A stretch of DNA of 64,000 bases from Acanthosepion pharaonis (GCA_903632075.3 CAHIKZ030000247.1:195001-259000); one strand, 5' to 3'. Positions 10,242-20,862 are shown, counted from the first letter of the stretch. Notes: generated by a model not told the origin, from the sequence alone. Numbers and translations are program-made.

Positions 10242-10434
10242 TTGAAGTCAGAGACGACAGTTTCATTCTAGACGCAATAATCAGGTCACATGATTGCGTC
10301 GAGCAAAAACAGACTGTCATCTCTGAGTGTTGACTTCAATGTTCACTTTTATATTTACATATGCTCTATCTCTGACACTGGCCACTTTATCCTATAAATA
10401 TAGAACGCCTTAAAACTAAAACTAAATTTCTTCA
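10242..10434. repeat. Fold-back repeat F2, copy b
   Basis: The outer arms TTGAAGTCAGAGA and TCTCTGAGTGTTGACTTCAA enclose GACAGTTT/AAACAGACTGTC and an inner hairpin GACGCAAT/ATTGCGTC. The tail GTTCACTTTTATATTTACAT through CACTTTATCCTATAAATATA matches copy a at 4.35 kb. The inner arms differ in sequence from copy a but still pair. Confidence 0.75.
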
Positions 10435-10443
10435 TATATATAT

Positions 10444-10791
10444 TGTTATGATCCGGTTCCTTGTACCACGATGATAGTCCAAGGTAGAACCAATAAAGAA
10501 GAACTCGAACACGGATATGGAATAACACAGATATATTACAAACAGGAATATATACAGAGAGGTAGAAAAGTGTTAGTACGAACAATCAGGTTTAGTAGTA
10601 ATTGTCTGAACGCAACTCTGTTTCGGACTGTCTCTGACTCGACTGACTGACTCGCTCGCTCTGAAGGACTGACAGACCTCTGGCGGACTTCACTCCAGAC
10701 TTCAGACTGAACTCCCTGCTTCCTCCTGAGGCGCAGTATTTATTACGTATGGAATAGTCCATTATGTTATTATGGGTCAGGTCCCATAACA
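10444..10791 (-). mobile_element. Solo LTR (or LTR-like element), 348 bp
   Basis: It starts TGTTATGATCCGG and ends GGTCCCATAACA, so it has TG...CA ends within an 8-bp imperfect terminal inverted repeat. It is flanked by 5-bp direct repeats TATAT (10439-10443 and 10792-10796). Two related copies with independent 5-bp duplications are at 11513-11860 and 25700-26788. TG/CA ends and a 5-bp duplication are what LTR retrotransposons leave. Minus orientation is chosen because that strand has TTACTTAATAAATA-like TATA sequence near the 5' side (here TACGTAATAAATACTGCGCC). A small DNA transposon is the alternative. Confidence 0.65.
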
Positions 10792-10800
10792 TATATATAT

Positions 10801-10802
10801 AT

Positions 10803-10853
<51 letters not shown>

Positions 10854-10882
10854 TACATACATACATACATACATACATACAT
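10801..10882. repeat. (CA)n-(CATA)n microsatellite
   Basis: (CA)n from 10804 to about 10848 runs into (CATA)n up to about 10880. Confidence 0.9.
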
Positions 10883-11039
10883 AATGCTACAGACAGTGAA
10901 ATTATACTTCATTTGTTCTTATCTCATACCTGGATATTTCGCTTATATTACATTTATTTTATTTTCGTCGGATATTACGTTTATTTTTTATACTTAAACA
11001 TGGATAAAACCAATTTTGGAATTTCTCTAAAAATATTCT

Positions 11040-13443
11040 CAATACAAACAAACGGGAATATTTCGAAAAGTTGGTTTTAAAAATTAAAGATTTGATCAGA
11101 CGAGTGAGATGGAAATCTCATTTCTTCCTTCTTGATCAAGAGTTTTCGAATAAAATTGATTATTACGGTTTGGAAATTGCACCCCTATTTGAGCGCTTAT
11201 ATGGTTTTGAAAATGATTTCTAGGCATAATTAATAGTATCTGTTTTCATAAAAACAAGACTTATTTTCAGAGACATTTAGACTGCATTGTAAAAGACATT
11301 AATAAGTTGGACAAAGTATTTAAATTTAATCCTGAAGAATATAATATTTTAATTAAAAAAATTAACTAAAAATTACAGGAAGGTGGATAATAACACTATT
11401 AATTTAGTTGATAAAATTGATACTGTTAGTAAAACTATAATTGACAGGCTTAAAATAAACAATGGAGTAAGTATGCATTCTACCAAGAAATCATACGTTC
11501 TGGTTAAAGATCTGTTATGGGATCGTACCCATAATAATAATAATGGACTATTCCATACTTAATAAATACTGCGCCTCAGGAGTAGGCAAAGAGTCGAGTC
11601 AGTAGTTCAAGTCGAGTCAAGAGTCGAGTCAGAGGCAGTCCGAAACATAGTCGCGTTCAGACAATTACTGCAAGACATTGGAATAGTGATACTCGTCGAG
11701 ACTACATTGTTCTCTCTACTAAACCTGATTGTTCATACTAACACTTCTACTTCTCTGTATATATTCCTGTTTGTAATATATCTGTGTTATTCCATACCTG
11801 TGTTCGAGTTCTTCTTTATTGCTTCTACGTTGGATTATCACCTGGAACCGGACCATAACAAGATCATGAACCGGATTTTGAAACTAAAATTCCTACAAGG
11901 ATTATCAAACCTACCAGGACTGAAATTGGAAGGATTAGCAATGTTATCCTTGATAAAGTCAAAAATCAGATTAAACGGCAACCTGAACTTTTAACGTGGA
12001 CTTGTACCACAGATGCCATCAATTGGTTCAAAGGGATTAATAGTAAGCTTAACTGGTCTTTCATCAATTTAATATTGTGGACTTTTACCCATTGATTTCC
12101 AAAGACCTTTTTACCTTAGCTTTGGAGTTTACCAAAGAATATTCCAATATTTCCAACAATGAACTGGATATAATCATGAACTGCAGAAGATCTGTTCGTA
12201 TTCACAACACTGAACAGTGGGTTAAGAACAATCCTGATGATCACTTTGATATATCCATGGGATCATTAGAGTCTTCTGACCTGGTGGGTTTATCTATTCT
12301 ATATAATCTAAGTGATTATGGGGATGCTAGTATTTATAATATAGGATTATATAGAGAGGATGGGCTTATGTTAGTAAAAAAATTCTACTCAAGTAGACAA
12401 ATTAAGGAACATGATCCATAGAGAATTAAAAAGCCTAAATTTTTTAAATCACTACTAATGTTAAACAGGTAGATTTTCTTGATGTTACGCTTGTTTTTGT
12501 AAATGATGTATTCCAATATTATATGAAGGCCAATGCCAACCCAATATATATTCACTGGAACTCTAACCATCCTCCATCTGTAATCAAGCATATATCCTCC
12601 TCTATAGAATATAGAATAAGCAATAACTCTTCTAACAAAGATGTTTTAATGAGTATAGTAGTATTTATAATACTGCCTTAAAAATAGTTGTTACAAATAC
12701 ACAGAAATCAAATATAAAAAACATGATACGAATGATCAGAGAAAAAAAGAATAGGAGCAGAAAAATCATTTGGTATATATCCCCATTTAACCAAATGGTT
12801 AGTACTAAGTTAGGGCAGAAGTTCCTCTATTTAATTGATAAGCATTTCCCCAGAGATAATCCATTCAGTAAAATATTTGACAGAAATACATTAAAACTAA
12901 GCTATAGCTGCACTGATAATCTGGAAAAAATGATAAAAAAACATAATAATAGAATTAAAAAATATATATAAAAAGCCGAGTAATAATGTTAATTCCAAGG
13001 TAACTAATGTCGATAATACTAATAAATATAATTGCAAAAATTCTAACCATTGCCTACTGCAAAACAAATGTTTGACCAACTCTCTTGTTTACCTAAGCAC
13101 TATTTGTACAATAGAAAATCCGACTGTTGAAAAATTTTATATAGGGAGTACAAAGAATTCTTTTAAAACTAGGTGGTACCAACATGTCTTATCTTTCATC
13201 AACAGCACTTATAAAAATAGAACATCTCTTTCCAAATATTTTTGGAATTTAAAAATGGTTAATAAAACTCCTACGGTTAAATGGATTTTTTAAAAAGCTA
13301 GAAATTGTAAATCCTTGCTTCTTATGCTTATACGAGAAATTAGAAATTTTTAGATTTGCTGATAAAAATCCCCTTTTAAACCAAAGAAGTAAATTAATTG
13401 TAAATTGTATGCATAATTTACCTTTCACCTTACAGTATGGTTA
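11040..13443 (+). pseudogene. Penelope-like retroelement with RT and GIY-YIG, split by a solo LTR
   Basis: N-terminal part (about 11055-11515): KIKDLIRRVRWKSHFF, FGLEIAPLFERLYGF, NTINLVDKIDTVSKTIIDR. The frame is cut at 11512 by a 348-bp LTR and resumes at 11861 (TKIPTRIIKPTRTEIGRIS). RT blocks follow: DAINWFKGINSKL, NIVDFYPLISKDLF (about 12065-12110), DISMGSLESSDLVGL and NIGLYREDGLMLV. The catalytic box here reads YRED (12350-12361) instead of the family's usual YRDD. Next are KIIWYISPFNQMVSTKLGQ, LIDKHFPRDN and LSYSCTDNLEKMI. The C-terminus has NCKNSNHCLLQNKCLTNS and FYIGSTKNSFKTRWYQH (GIY-YIG nuclease, 13129-13179), ending LLNQRSKLIVNCMHN before the stop at 13441. Several frameshifts separate the blocks, so it is dead. 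Confidence 0.85.
11513..11860 (+). mobile_element. Solo LTR (or LTR-like element), 348 bp, inside the PLE reading frame
   Basis: It starts TGTTATGGGATCG and ends CCGGACCATAACA, with a perfect 5-bp duplication AGATC (11508-11512 and 11861-11865). Its length equals that of the 10.4-kb copy in the opposite orientation. A TATA-like TTAATAAATA lies about 50 bp in, followed by GCGCCTCAGGAG. It interrupts the Penelope-like frame, so it inserted later than that element. Confidence 0.7.
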
Positions 13444-13984
13444 AACTTTGAATTTGGTAGTGCTATTTCATATGGTCATAATTAGCATGGAAATTGCGGT
13501 GCACATTAAATGAGTTATGATTGATTTATTTTGTTTATGTAAATTTAATATAGTTACGTATTGCTGTTTAGTCAGCATTATTAACATCTTATATGAATGT
13601 TACATATTTTCTATTTTTTATTTTTAAAAACTTAAGTTGCATTTACTGGTTTTTTTAAAGAAACCTCTATATTATCAACTTCAAAAATATATGTTACAAT
13701 ATCCATACGTTTGATTATCTTTCTACTATTTCCCTTAGCTTCGTATAAAAATTTGAACAAGTTATATTAGTTTCGTAATTATGATACAAGGTTGCCACTC
13801 GTTTATATTTTGTATAAATTTTTTGTCTGCCACTTATGACCTTGTCTAGGACTCTTTTTTTCAGACCACAGTTTTCCATTATCAAATTCCCCCTACTTTT
13901 TTTAGGTTAATTTTGAATTTAGCGTAGGCCAGAAATTTAATTGGTTAATCAGATTTATTATCAGGTATTCTCTTTTTTTTTTTT
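13444..13984. other. Probable 3' UTR of the Penelope-like element and AT-rich sequence
   Basis: No frame recognised. The first part follows the PLE stop directly and may be its untranslated tail. The rest is AT-rich with homopolymers. Confidence 0.35.
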
Positions 13985-14172
13985 TGAAAAATGAGAGAGT
14001 AGTCCGTATTATCTTAATAATCTCCATCCTTCTTTAAAATATACAATGAAGGTAGAAAAGAATAATCAGTCACCTTTCCTGGATGTATTGGTAGAAAGAA
14101 CTTTGCTTTTTTAGAATAAACACACTTTTTTCTGGGCTTTACCTTACTTGGGACTCAGTACTAAAAAAGGAA
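13985..14172 (+). pseudogene. Penelope-like RT fragment cut by (AAT)n and a LINE
   Basis: Across one shift the plus strand reads NLHPSLKYTMKVEKNNQSPF, then LDVLVERTLLF, a stop, and a degraded LYLTWDSVLKKERN block. These are the PLE phrases that follow the YVDD box, also seen at 200-370. The match stops at the start of the (AAT)n array at 14175, where a different element begins. Confidence 0.7.
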
Positions 14173-14173
14173 C

Positions 14174-14174
<1 letters not shown>

Positions 14175-14222
<48 letters not shown>
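14175..14222 (+). repeat. (TAA)n array, 5' junction of LINE copy C1
   Basis: About 47 bp of perfect TAA repeat, immediately followed by LINE coding sequence. Confidence 0.95.
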
Positions 14223-14224
<2 letters not shown>

Positions 14225-15811
14225 TGCTTCAGTGAAGACATTGGAATGAAATTCAATTTGGATAAATGTGCTAAAGCTACAGTTTTACGAGGATCGCTAC
14301 AACAAACTTCCTCTATTAGTTTAGACCCTGCTGTAACAATAAAAGATTTAGAACAAGGAGAAGCTTATAAGTACCTAGGTGTTTGAAGGAATTCACCATA
14401 AGAAAATGAAAGAAATAGTGCGTAAAGAGTACTATAGAAGGGTACGACTGGTATTAAAAACTGAATTGAATTCTCAGAACAGAATTATGGCCATTAATAA
14501 CCTTGCCATCCCAGTGGTCCAATATAGTTTCAACATCTTGAACTGGACTCTAAATGACATCAGACAAATAGATTCTTCTTCTTTTTTATAAGAAATCCAA
14601 AGGCTGATGTAGACCGTCTATACATACCCCGTAAAGAAGGTGGAAGAGGTCTTATTCAGCTAGAATTGTCATACAAGACAACAACTATTGGCTTACTAAC
14701 TTACATGGAAACAACAAATGACTGGATGATAAAATTAGTGAAACAACATGAAAGCAGAAAAAAATATTCAATAATAAAAAGAAGGCAGTAAATACAAACA
14801 ACATTTACATTTAGTAGATTCTAGTAAATCAAAACAGAAGCCAAGAACCAACTATTGCAGCAAAAGATATGAAAAAGAAAGCCAAGGATAAAGCCCTTGA
14901 ACAGATGAAACAACGCTGGCAAGACAAACCTCTGTGGCCAATATCCAGAACGTGCAAATAAACCCAATGTTGATAAAGTTAATACTCATCGATGGTTACG
15001 AGCATCTGGATTAAAGTCTGAAACTGAAGGCTTTATTGCAAGACCAGAGTCTTTTCACTAGGAAAGGCAAATATCATACATAATAATGTGGATCCAAAAT
15101 GCAGGTTCTGTGACAAATACCAAGAAACAATAGACCATCTAATCTCAGGATGTTCTATACTTGCTTTAAATGAATATAAAAATCGTCACGATAGAGTGGG
15201 GGGCAATACATGGACAATGTGCAAACACTTTGGAAAATGTGTAAGCAAACACTGGTATGAACATCGGCCAGCGCCGGTTACAGAAATAGAAGATGTCACC
15301 ATTCTATGGGATTATACCATCCACACAGACAGAAAAATTGAAGCAAATAGGCCGGACATTATTGTCAAAAACCAGAAAGAAAAAAACTTGCCTACTAATT
15401 GATATGGCTTGTCCAGCGGATTGTAACATAGCAACCAAGGAATTTGAAAAACTATTACAAAGACCTGGAAATTGAAATAGAAAAAATGTGGAAATTGAAA
15501 AACAAGAATAATACCAGTGGTAATAGGTGCACTTGGAATTATAAAAAAAATGCAACAAAACAACACATTGAAAGAATCCTGGAAACCCCAACTTAAGAGA
15601 CATACAGAAAATTGTCTTATTAAGTACAGCACACACTAAGGAGAACTTTGTCTATGTAACGCTAGCAACTTCATCGGAGATAAAAAAAAAAAAAAAAAAA
15701 TTAACATGAATGATATAACACACACACGACCTGCCTTAGGTCTTTCCGCAGACTTGGTAGGTAGTGTGTCCATAGCAGAAATCGAATGATGATGATAATA
15801 ATAATAATAAA
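14223..15811 (+). pseudogene. REL-endonuclease LINE (R2/R4-Dong-like), copy C1, 5'-truncated
   Basis: It starts inside the RT region, directly after (TAA)n: CFSEDIGMKFNLDKCAKATV, then DLEQGEAYKYLGV, MKEIVRKEYYRRVRLVLKTE, VVQYSFNILNW, DVDRLYIPR-type text and GGRGLIQLELSYKTTTIG. The 15088-15402 frame has a CCHC knuckle (CRFCDKYQETIDHLISGC) and WYEHRPAPVTEIEDVTILWD, followed by RPDIIVKNQKEK and LIDMACPADCN. This matches the PD...D core of REL nucleases. It ends in a different 3' UTR and a (GAT)n/(TAA)n tail at 15786-15811. It is broken by stops and by a deletion around 14590. Class assignment rests on the knuckle-plus-REL order known for R2/R4-type LINEs. Confidence 0.8.
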
Positions 15812-15902
15812 ATAACGTAATTTTTGAAACCTGAGGTTTTATTCTTAAATAACATATGACGGCTCATCAGAAATTAGCGTGAACACCTAATGAATAAATA
15901 AA

Positions 15903-16553
15903 ATGCAGAAATCCAGAAACAACTGACCATCTTGTATCAGGTTGCACAGTTTTAGCACCAGCTAAATAAAACACGGCATGATAGAGTGGGCACTAGGAAA
16001 TATGCAAATTTTACGGAAGGGGAATTGCAAGAAACAGGTAAGAACATCACCTAGACCCGGTTACAGAGATAGGAGCTTTAACAATTTTTTAGGACTTTGC
16101 AATAAACGCAGACAATCAAAGCTAATTGCCCAGACATCAAAGACTATAAGAACATAATATGCTTTCTTATGGACATGGCAGTCTCTGCAGATTGTAATAT
16201 ATCTTTGAAAATTTTCAAAAATCTCTCAGAATACAATTATCTTGAAAGGGAAATCTAAAAAATGTGGCATATGCAGACATAATTCCAGTTCTATCTGGGT
16301 GCCTAGGATTGATTGGAAAAAGTTGCGATAGACTCACTGAAGGGATTTTTTAGTAGGCCATGCTTTAAATAAATACAAAACATTGTACGCACAAGTACAG
16401 CGTACACATTATGAATGAGACTTATCTATGTAAAATGTGTGTAATATCAGGTTTCTTTTTACAAAAATGATCATTGGAAAATGTCACGAAGCCATTTCTG
16501 ACTTTAGGTCCTTGCTTTCCCGGAAGGAAATGTGTAATCAACAGAAACCAAAG
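15903..16553 (+). pseudogene. REL-endonuclease LINE, copy C2 (C-terminus and 3' UTR)
   Basis: Degenerate C-terminal region: CRNPETTDHLVSGCTVLAP-like text at 15903-15965, LLMDMAVSADCNISLKIF (about 16150-16215) and MWHM-type text at 16262. The 3' UTR follows (CTTATCTATGTAAAATGTGT, then TGTCACGAAGCCATTTCTGA and GGAAGGAAATGTG). It ends CAGAAACCAAAGG with no AAT tail, and copy C3 starts at the next base. Confidence 0.7.
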
Positions 16554-16796
16554 GACTGGTTAGAAAAGATTGAAGTAGACTAATTGAAGGGATTCCTGGA
16601 AGTCCATGCCTCTAGGAGATACAAAAAATTGTTCTGACAAGTACAGCCCACACCTTACGAAGGGCTTTATGTAATTTAATTTTTTTTTTTTTGTCAGTGG
16701 AAAGTATCATGACGCCATTTCTAACCTTAGGTCCCTGGGCGGGACCCGGAAAGAAATGTGTAAACGTCAGAAATCAAAGGAAATAATAATAATATT
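16554..16796 (+). pseudogene. REL-endonuclease LINE, copy C3 (last codons and 3' UTR)
   Basis: The coding remnant LIEGIPGSPCL, then EIQKIVLTSTAHTLRRAL, is followed by the same 3' UTR as C2. It ends AGAAATCAAAGG plus a short AATAATAATA tail that joins copy C4. Confidence 0.75.
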
Positions 16797-17222
16797 AACG
16801 GCCCAGACATCGTTATTATAGACCGCAAACAAAAAAAAGGTGTCTCCTTATTGATATGGCAGTCCCTACAGACTGCAATGTATCTTTGAAGATCTTCAAA
16901 AAGCAATCAAAATACAAGGACCTTGAAATCGAAATCTCAAAAATGTGGCACATGCGAACATGAACAATTCCTGTTGTAGTTGGAGCCCTCGGATTGGCTG
17001 GAAAAGATTCCAGTAGACTCATTGAAGGGATTCCTGGAAGCCCATGCCTTAAAGAAATCCAAAAAATTGTTCTCACGAGCACAACTTACGTAGGGCTTTA
17101 TCTTTTGTAAAATGTGTTTTTTTTCCTTAATTGGTCAGTGGAAAATGTCATGATGCCATTTCTAACCTTAGGTCTCTGGGCGTGACCCGTAAAGAAATGT
17201 GTACACACCAGAAATCAAAGGA

Positions 17223-17268
<46 letters not shown>

Positions 17269-17271
17269 TGG
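16797..17271 (+). pseudogene. REL-endonuclease LINE, copy C4
   Basis: It begins inside the nuclease, directly after the C3 tail: GPDIVIIDRKQKK, SLLIDMAVPTDCNVSLKIFK, KYKDLEIEISKMWHM, VVVGALGLAGKDSSRLIEG, then the stop and 3' UTR. The tail is (AAT)n at 17222-17270. One shift separates RKQKK from LLIDM. Asp of PD and of LID and the KYKDL lysines are visible. Confidence 0.8.
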
Positions 17272-17598
17272 CATCGTGCCAAATACACCATTTAATATTG
17301 GTCAGAAGCTAAACTTTAGAAAAATGTGAAATATAAAGGTTAGGATCATACTCGTAATAATTGGCACACTTGGAAGAGAGCCAAAAATATTTGAATCGTG
17401 ATTGTCTGATTTGGAAATCCGAGAAAGAAATGTAACTTTATAGACCACAGTAGTGATGAGCTTTAAAGGATAGCCAGAAAAGCGCTGGAACTTTGAGGTG
17501 AGTTGCTTCCCATGAACCTCCAGCGGTAGTCCCTAAATATATAGTGTGTGCATGCAATACATAAAACAATATTAACAATAACAACAACAACAACAAAT
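17272..17598 (+). pseudogene. REL-endonuclease LINE of a second subfamily, copy C5
   Basis: Directly after the C4 (AAT)n the plus strand reads FRKMWNIKVRIILVIIGTLG, REPKIFES, then LSDLEIRERNVTL. This aligns in order with EISKMWHM...VVVGALG of the other copies but differs widely. It ends in (AAC)n at 17573-17598, so the chain of copies continues with a different tail unit. Confidence 0.6.
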
Positions 17599-17621
17599 GC
17601 CCTGATGTTACATCAGGGCAT
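17597..17621. repeat. 25-bp near-perfect palindrome
   Basis: ATGCCCTGATGT and ACATCAGGGCAT with a single T between them, directly after the (AAC)n tail of C5. No element could be tied to it. Confidence 0.7.
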
Positions 17622-17849
17622 AACTCTTATGGAGTTGAAAGGTCGGTAGATTCTGGGTTCAACTCGTAAAATGTTTTAAAAGATTTTAAGACATTTCAAC
17701 TCTCAAAACGCAGTGAGATAATTACATGTGCAAATTACTAACGTCCCCCCGCCCCCCAGATAAATGAATAAAATGACTGGAGAGATCCGTAAGATTTATA
17801 CTAAAATATTTGAGTAGTAGTAGTAGTAATAAAAAAATAATCATGTTGA

Positions 17850-17945
17850 GGTACGGATTGAGGAATCGGAGATCCGAGTTCGAAGTCCAGTCGAGTTCAT
17901 TACATTGGGAAAGGTATGAATGCATTTTAGGAACTGACATCCTGA
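17850..17945 (+). repeat. tRNA-derived SINE fragment
   Basis: GGAATCGGAGATCCGAGTTC, then GAAGTCCAGTCGAGTTCATT and TGGGAAAGGTATGAAT match the SINE at 46.96 kb, with a small internal deletion. Confidence 0.7.
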
Positions 17946-18063
17946 GAAAAGTGAATGTTGACTCAGCTCGCAGCGACTTGATTTACAAAGACTCTTGTTA
18001 GCACTATGCCTCATGAACAGAATTTTCATTGACTACTTTAATATCTCACATCAATATACAACA

Positions 18064-18094
<31 letters not shown>

Positions 18095-18170
18095 ATAATA
18101 ATAATAGTATAATATTAAGGAAATAGATAATAATAATTCATATAATAACTAATAATAGTAATAATAATGA

Positions 18171-18518
18171 CTGTCTGGCCATAAAAATCAGCCTAACATT
18201 TTTTATAAAGAAATATCTCAGCGAAAGAATTTGACAAATTTTCAAAATATAAAGACCTAAGAATGTGACATTTAAACATAACCGTTATTCCGGTAATAAT
18301 ATGATCACTAGAAATGATTTAAAAGAATACACACAAAGAAAATCTCAGGAAAGCCATCCCTATTTGAGATACAAAAGGTTGTACTCATGAGATTCTCTCA
18401 CTTTCTCAGTGTAATATGTTCAATGATTTTCTAAGAAAAACATTCCTTTTACTCAGCTTTGAGATAATAAAAATAGTAAAGGATTGTATAAAATAGCAAA
18501 AGATTCAGAAAAAACTGA

Positions 18519-18553
<35 letters not shown>
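18171..18553 (+). pseudogene. REL-endonuclease LINE, copy C6
   Basis: It starts directly after AAT-rich sequence (18095-18170) with a degraded nuclease: NISAKEFDKFSKYKDLRM, then LNITVIPVII and SLEMI. It ends in (TAA)n at 18519-18553, which is also the 5' junction of copy C7. Confidence 0.65.
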
Positions 18554-18556
<3 letters not shown>

Positions 18557-19927
18557 GAGTTTCAAGTGGTTGAAGAAATGCAAGTAAAACATAATACATC
18601 GCAGAAAGCAAAGACAAATGCAACCGACCAGATACAGAAACGATGGTTTCACGGTCAATATTCTGCTCGTACCAAACAAGCTGATGTAGACAAATCCCGT
18701 ACCATTCAATGGCTACGTAGTGAAGGGTTAAAAGCTGAAACTGAATGTTTTATTCTTGCTGCACAAGAAATTACCTAGAAATTACCAAGCAAACATACTG
18801 TAGAAATTCCAAAATGCAGATTCTGTGATAAATATCCAGAAACAATTAACCATCTTGAATCAGGGTGCACGATATTGGCACTCACTGAATATAAAGCTAG
18901 GCATGATAGAGAAGGCCAATATCTACACTGGAAAATTTGCAACGCTACGGAAGGAAATTACAAGAAATTAGTCTATATTTCTGAGATGAAGTATTATGTG
19001 CATTATTTACATTATTCAGACTATTGTCCTCATCTTTGTCGCCATATTTATTACAACGTTTCGGCCGTTGTACGCTCCGGCCTTCTTCAGGTGGTTGGAA
19101 TGTCGCTCACTGGGGTAGACTGTTCTAGTTCCATGTGCCATGTTTGATGTATCCTCAAGGACACATGGCACAGTGGATAAAGGCGTTGGTTAGATCCAGT
19201 GACAGGACCCAAAGAGTGTGAGTTCAATACCAGGTTAAGGCAGTGGAGAACTTTCAGAGGGAAATTAACAGGAGATTACTGATAACTGACATCCATCAAA
19301 CATGGCACGTACAACGGCCGAAACGTTGTAATAAATATGGCGACAAAGATGAGGACAATAGTTCGAATAATGTAAATAATGGACAAGATATTTGTATGAA
19401 CACCACGCAAGTCCGGTTACGTAGATATGATCTATAAGAATTTTATGGGACTTCACAAGACACACAGACAGAATAATCAAATATGATCGTCAAGACATCG
19501 TGATCAAAGATTAAAAAAGCAAAATATGCTTTCTTATTGACATGTCAGCTTCTGCAGGTTATAGTGTTTCTTGTAAGATCTTCAAAATCTATCAAAATAC
19601 ATTGATCTTGAAATGGAAATCTAAATATCGAGCCACATGAGGACATCAATAATTCAAGTTGTAGTTGGAGCCCTCAGATTGATTTGAAAAGTTTCCGATA
19701 GACTCCTTGGTGGAATTTCTGATAGCCCATGCCTTAAAGAAACAACAAGTTGTTCTCACAAGTACAGCTCACACCTTACGAAGGGCGTTATCTATGTCAA
19801 ATGTGTGTCCTCTTAGGTTAAAAAATGTTTAGTGGAAATATTATGATACGATTTCTGACCTTAGGTCATTGGTTGGCCTCCGGAAGGAAATGTGTTTACA
19901 ACAGAAATCAAAGAAAACAACAACAAC

Positions 19928-19961
<34 letters not shown>
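18554..19961 (+). pseudogene. REL-endonuclease LINE, copy C7, interrupted by a fold-back element
   Basis: Directly after (TAA)n: MEFQVVEEMQVKHNTSQKAK, then TNATDQIQKRW, YSARTKQADVDKSRTIQWLR, knuckle CRFCDKYPETINHLESGC (about 18810-18865) and EYKARHDREGQYLHWKICN. The frame is cut at about 18980 by a 0.4-kb fold-back and resumes at about 19390 (YEHHASPVT-like). It then has RQDIVIKD and LLIDMSASAGYSVSCKIF, the 3' UTR (about 19760-19905), and a tail of (CAA)n then (TAA)n. Dead by stops. Confidence 0.8.
18985..19385. mobile_element. Fold-back element K with internal tRNA-like segment
   Basis: Arms of about 72 bp (19001-19071 and 19309-19380) are inverted copies holding ATTATTTACATTATTC, TGTCCTCATCTTTGTCGCC and CAACGTTTCGGCCGTTGTAC. 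A second inner pair is GTGCCATGTTTGATG/CATCAAACATGGCAC (19135-19149, 19293-19307). Between them lies a tRNA-like segment (about 19160-19240) with A-box-like TGGCACAGTGGATAAAGGCG and B-box-like GTGAGTTCAATACC, resembling an arginine-type tRNA. It sits inside LINE copy C7. Single-sided relatives are at 39.85, 52.35, 52.47 and 53.05 kb. Confidence 0.75.
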
Positions 19962-19963
<2 letters not shown>

Positions 19964-20159
19964 AAATTGTCAAATTCACTTTCACTCAGCTGCCTACTGA
20001 TCAACAGTAGTTTCGAATTCAAGTCACAGAATGGCAAACTGAATCACCTATTTTTTGCTAGAATGGCAAACTGAATCCCCTATTCTATATTGATAATCTT
20101 AAAACGTTATCCCCTATTCTATATTGATGATCTTAAAACTAGAATAACAGATTCAAATC

Positions 20160-20350
20160 CTCCGAAATAAGAAAAATCATTATCAACAATACCAAAATCC
20201 TGTACAAAAACAACTGCAAAAAAAAAAAAAAAAAAAAAAAAACGTTTAGAAATTCTTGAAACTATCACAATTCAAAACCAAAAACCCAACATAAATAAAA
20301 TAGGATTTAATACTGGCAGAAACATCTTAAACATATTTAATAACTAATCC
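20160..20350 (+). pseudogene. Possible GIY-YIG retroelement C-terminal fragment
   Basis: After an (A)n run (20217-20242) one frame reads RLEILETITIQNQKPNINKI, then GFNTGRNILNIFNN and a stop. That resembles the end of GIY-YIG retroelement proteins (E-L-I---P-IN). No upstream domain could be followed. Confidence 0.35.
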
Positions 20351-20511
20351 TCTAAATAATAAATACCAACCCCCTATACAACTGCTAATGAACTAATCCA
20401 AAAACATTGTCTGAATACCCCAAAATATTAAAAAAGCAACCTAATTCAACCGCAAACGCTCGGCTAAAAACAAAGGACTGGGGTCTTTTTTCAACAACTT
20501 AGACCCAAATA

Positions 20512-20697
20512 CAGTGTGACCCGGATGTAAGAGACCCGAATATAAGAGAAACCCGGATATAAGAGAGATTTTATCTGGTCCCAAATTAGAGCCATACTTA
20601 CCTAAACAAAATAGACCAAACCCGGATATAAGAGAAACCCGGATATAAGAGACTTCTTCTCCTGTCCCGACAACTCTCTTATATCCGGGTTACACTG
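20512..20697. mobile_element. pogo/Tigger-type MITE
   Basis: CAGTGTGACCCGGATGTAAG at the left is inverted at the right (CTTATATCCGGGTTACACTG). It is flanked by TA on both sides (20510-20511 and 20698-20699). The inside contains further direct copies of ACCCGGATATAAGAGA. CAGT ends with TA duplication fit non-autonomous pogo/Tigger elements. Confidence 0.8.
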
Positions 20698-20784
20698 TAT
20701 AAAGAAACTTGCGAGAAAACAAGAAAAAACTGAAAGAGAGATTATTAAACAGTAAAGTTCCGTAGTCTTTAATAAGACATGCTT

Positions 20785-20791
<7 letters not shown>

Positions 20792-20862
<71 letters not shown>
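20792..20862. repeat. (TA)n microsatellite
   Basis: About 70 bp of perfect TA repeat. Confidence 0.95.

Noticed and set aside
10444..10791. DNA-transposon MITE in place of solo LTR
   Set aside because: TG...CA ends and three perfect 5-bp target duplications fit LTR insertion better than known DNA transposon families, but without an internal region this stays open.
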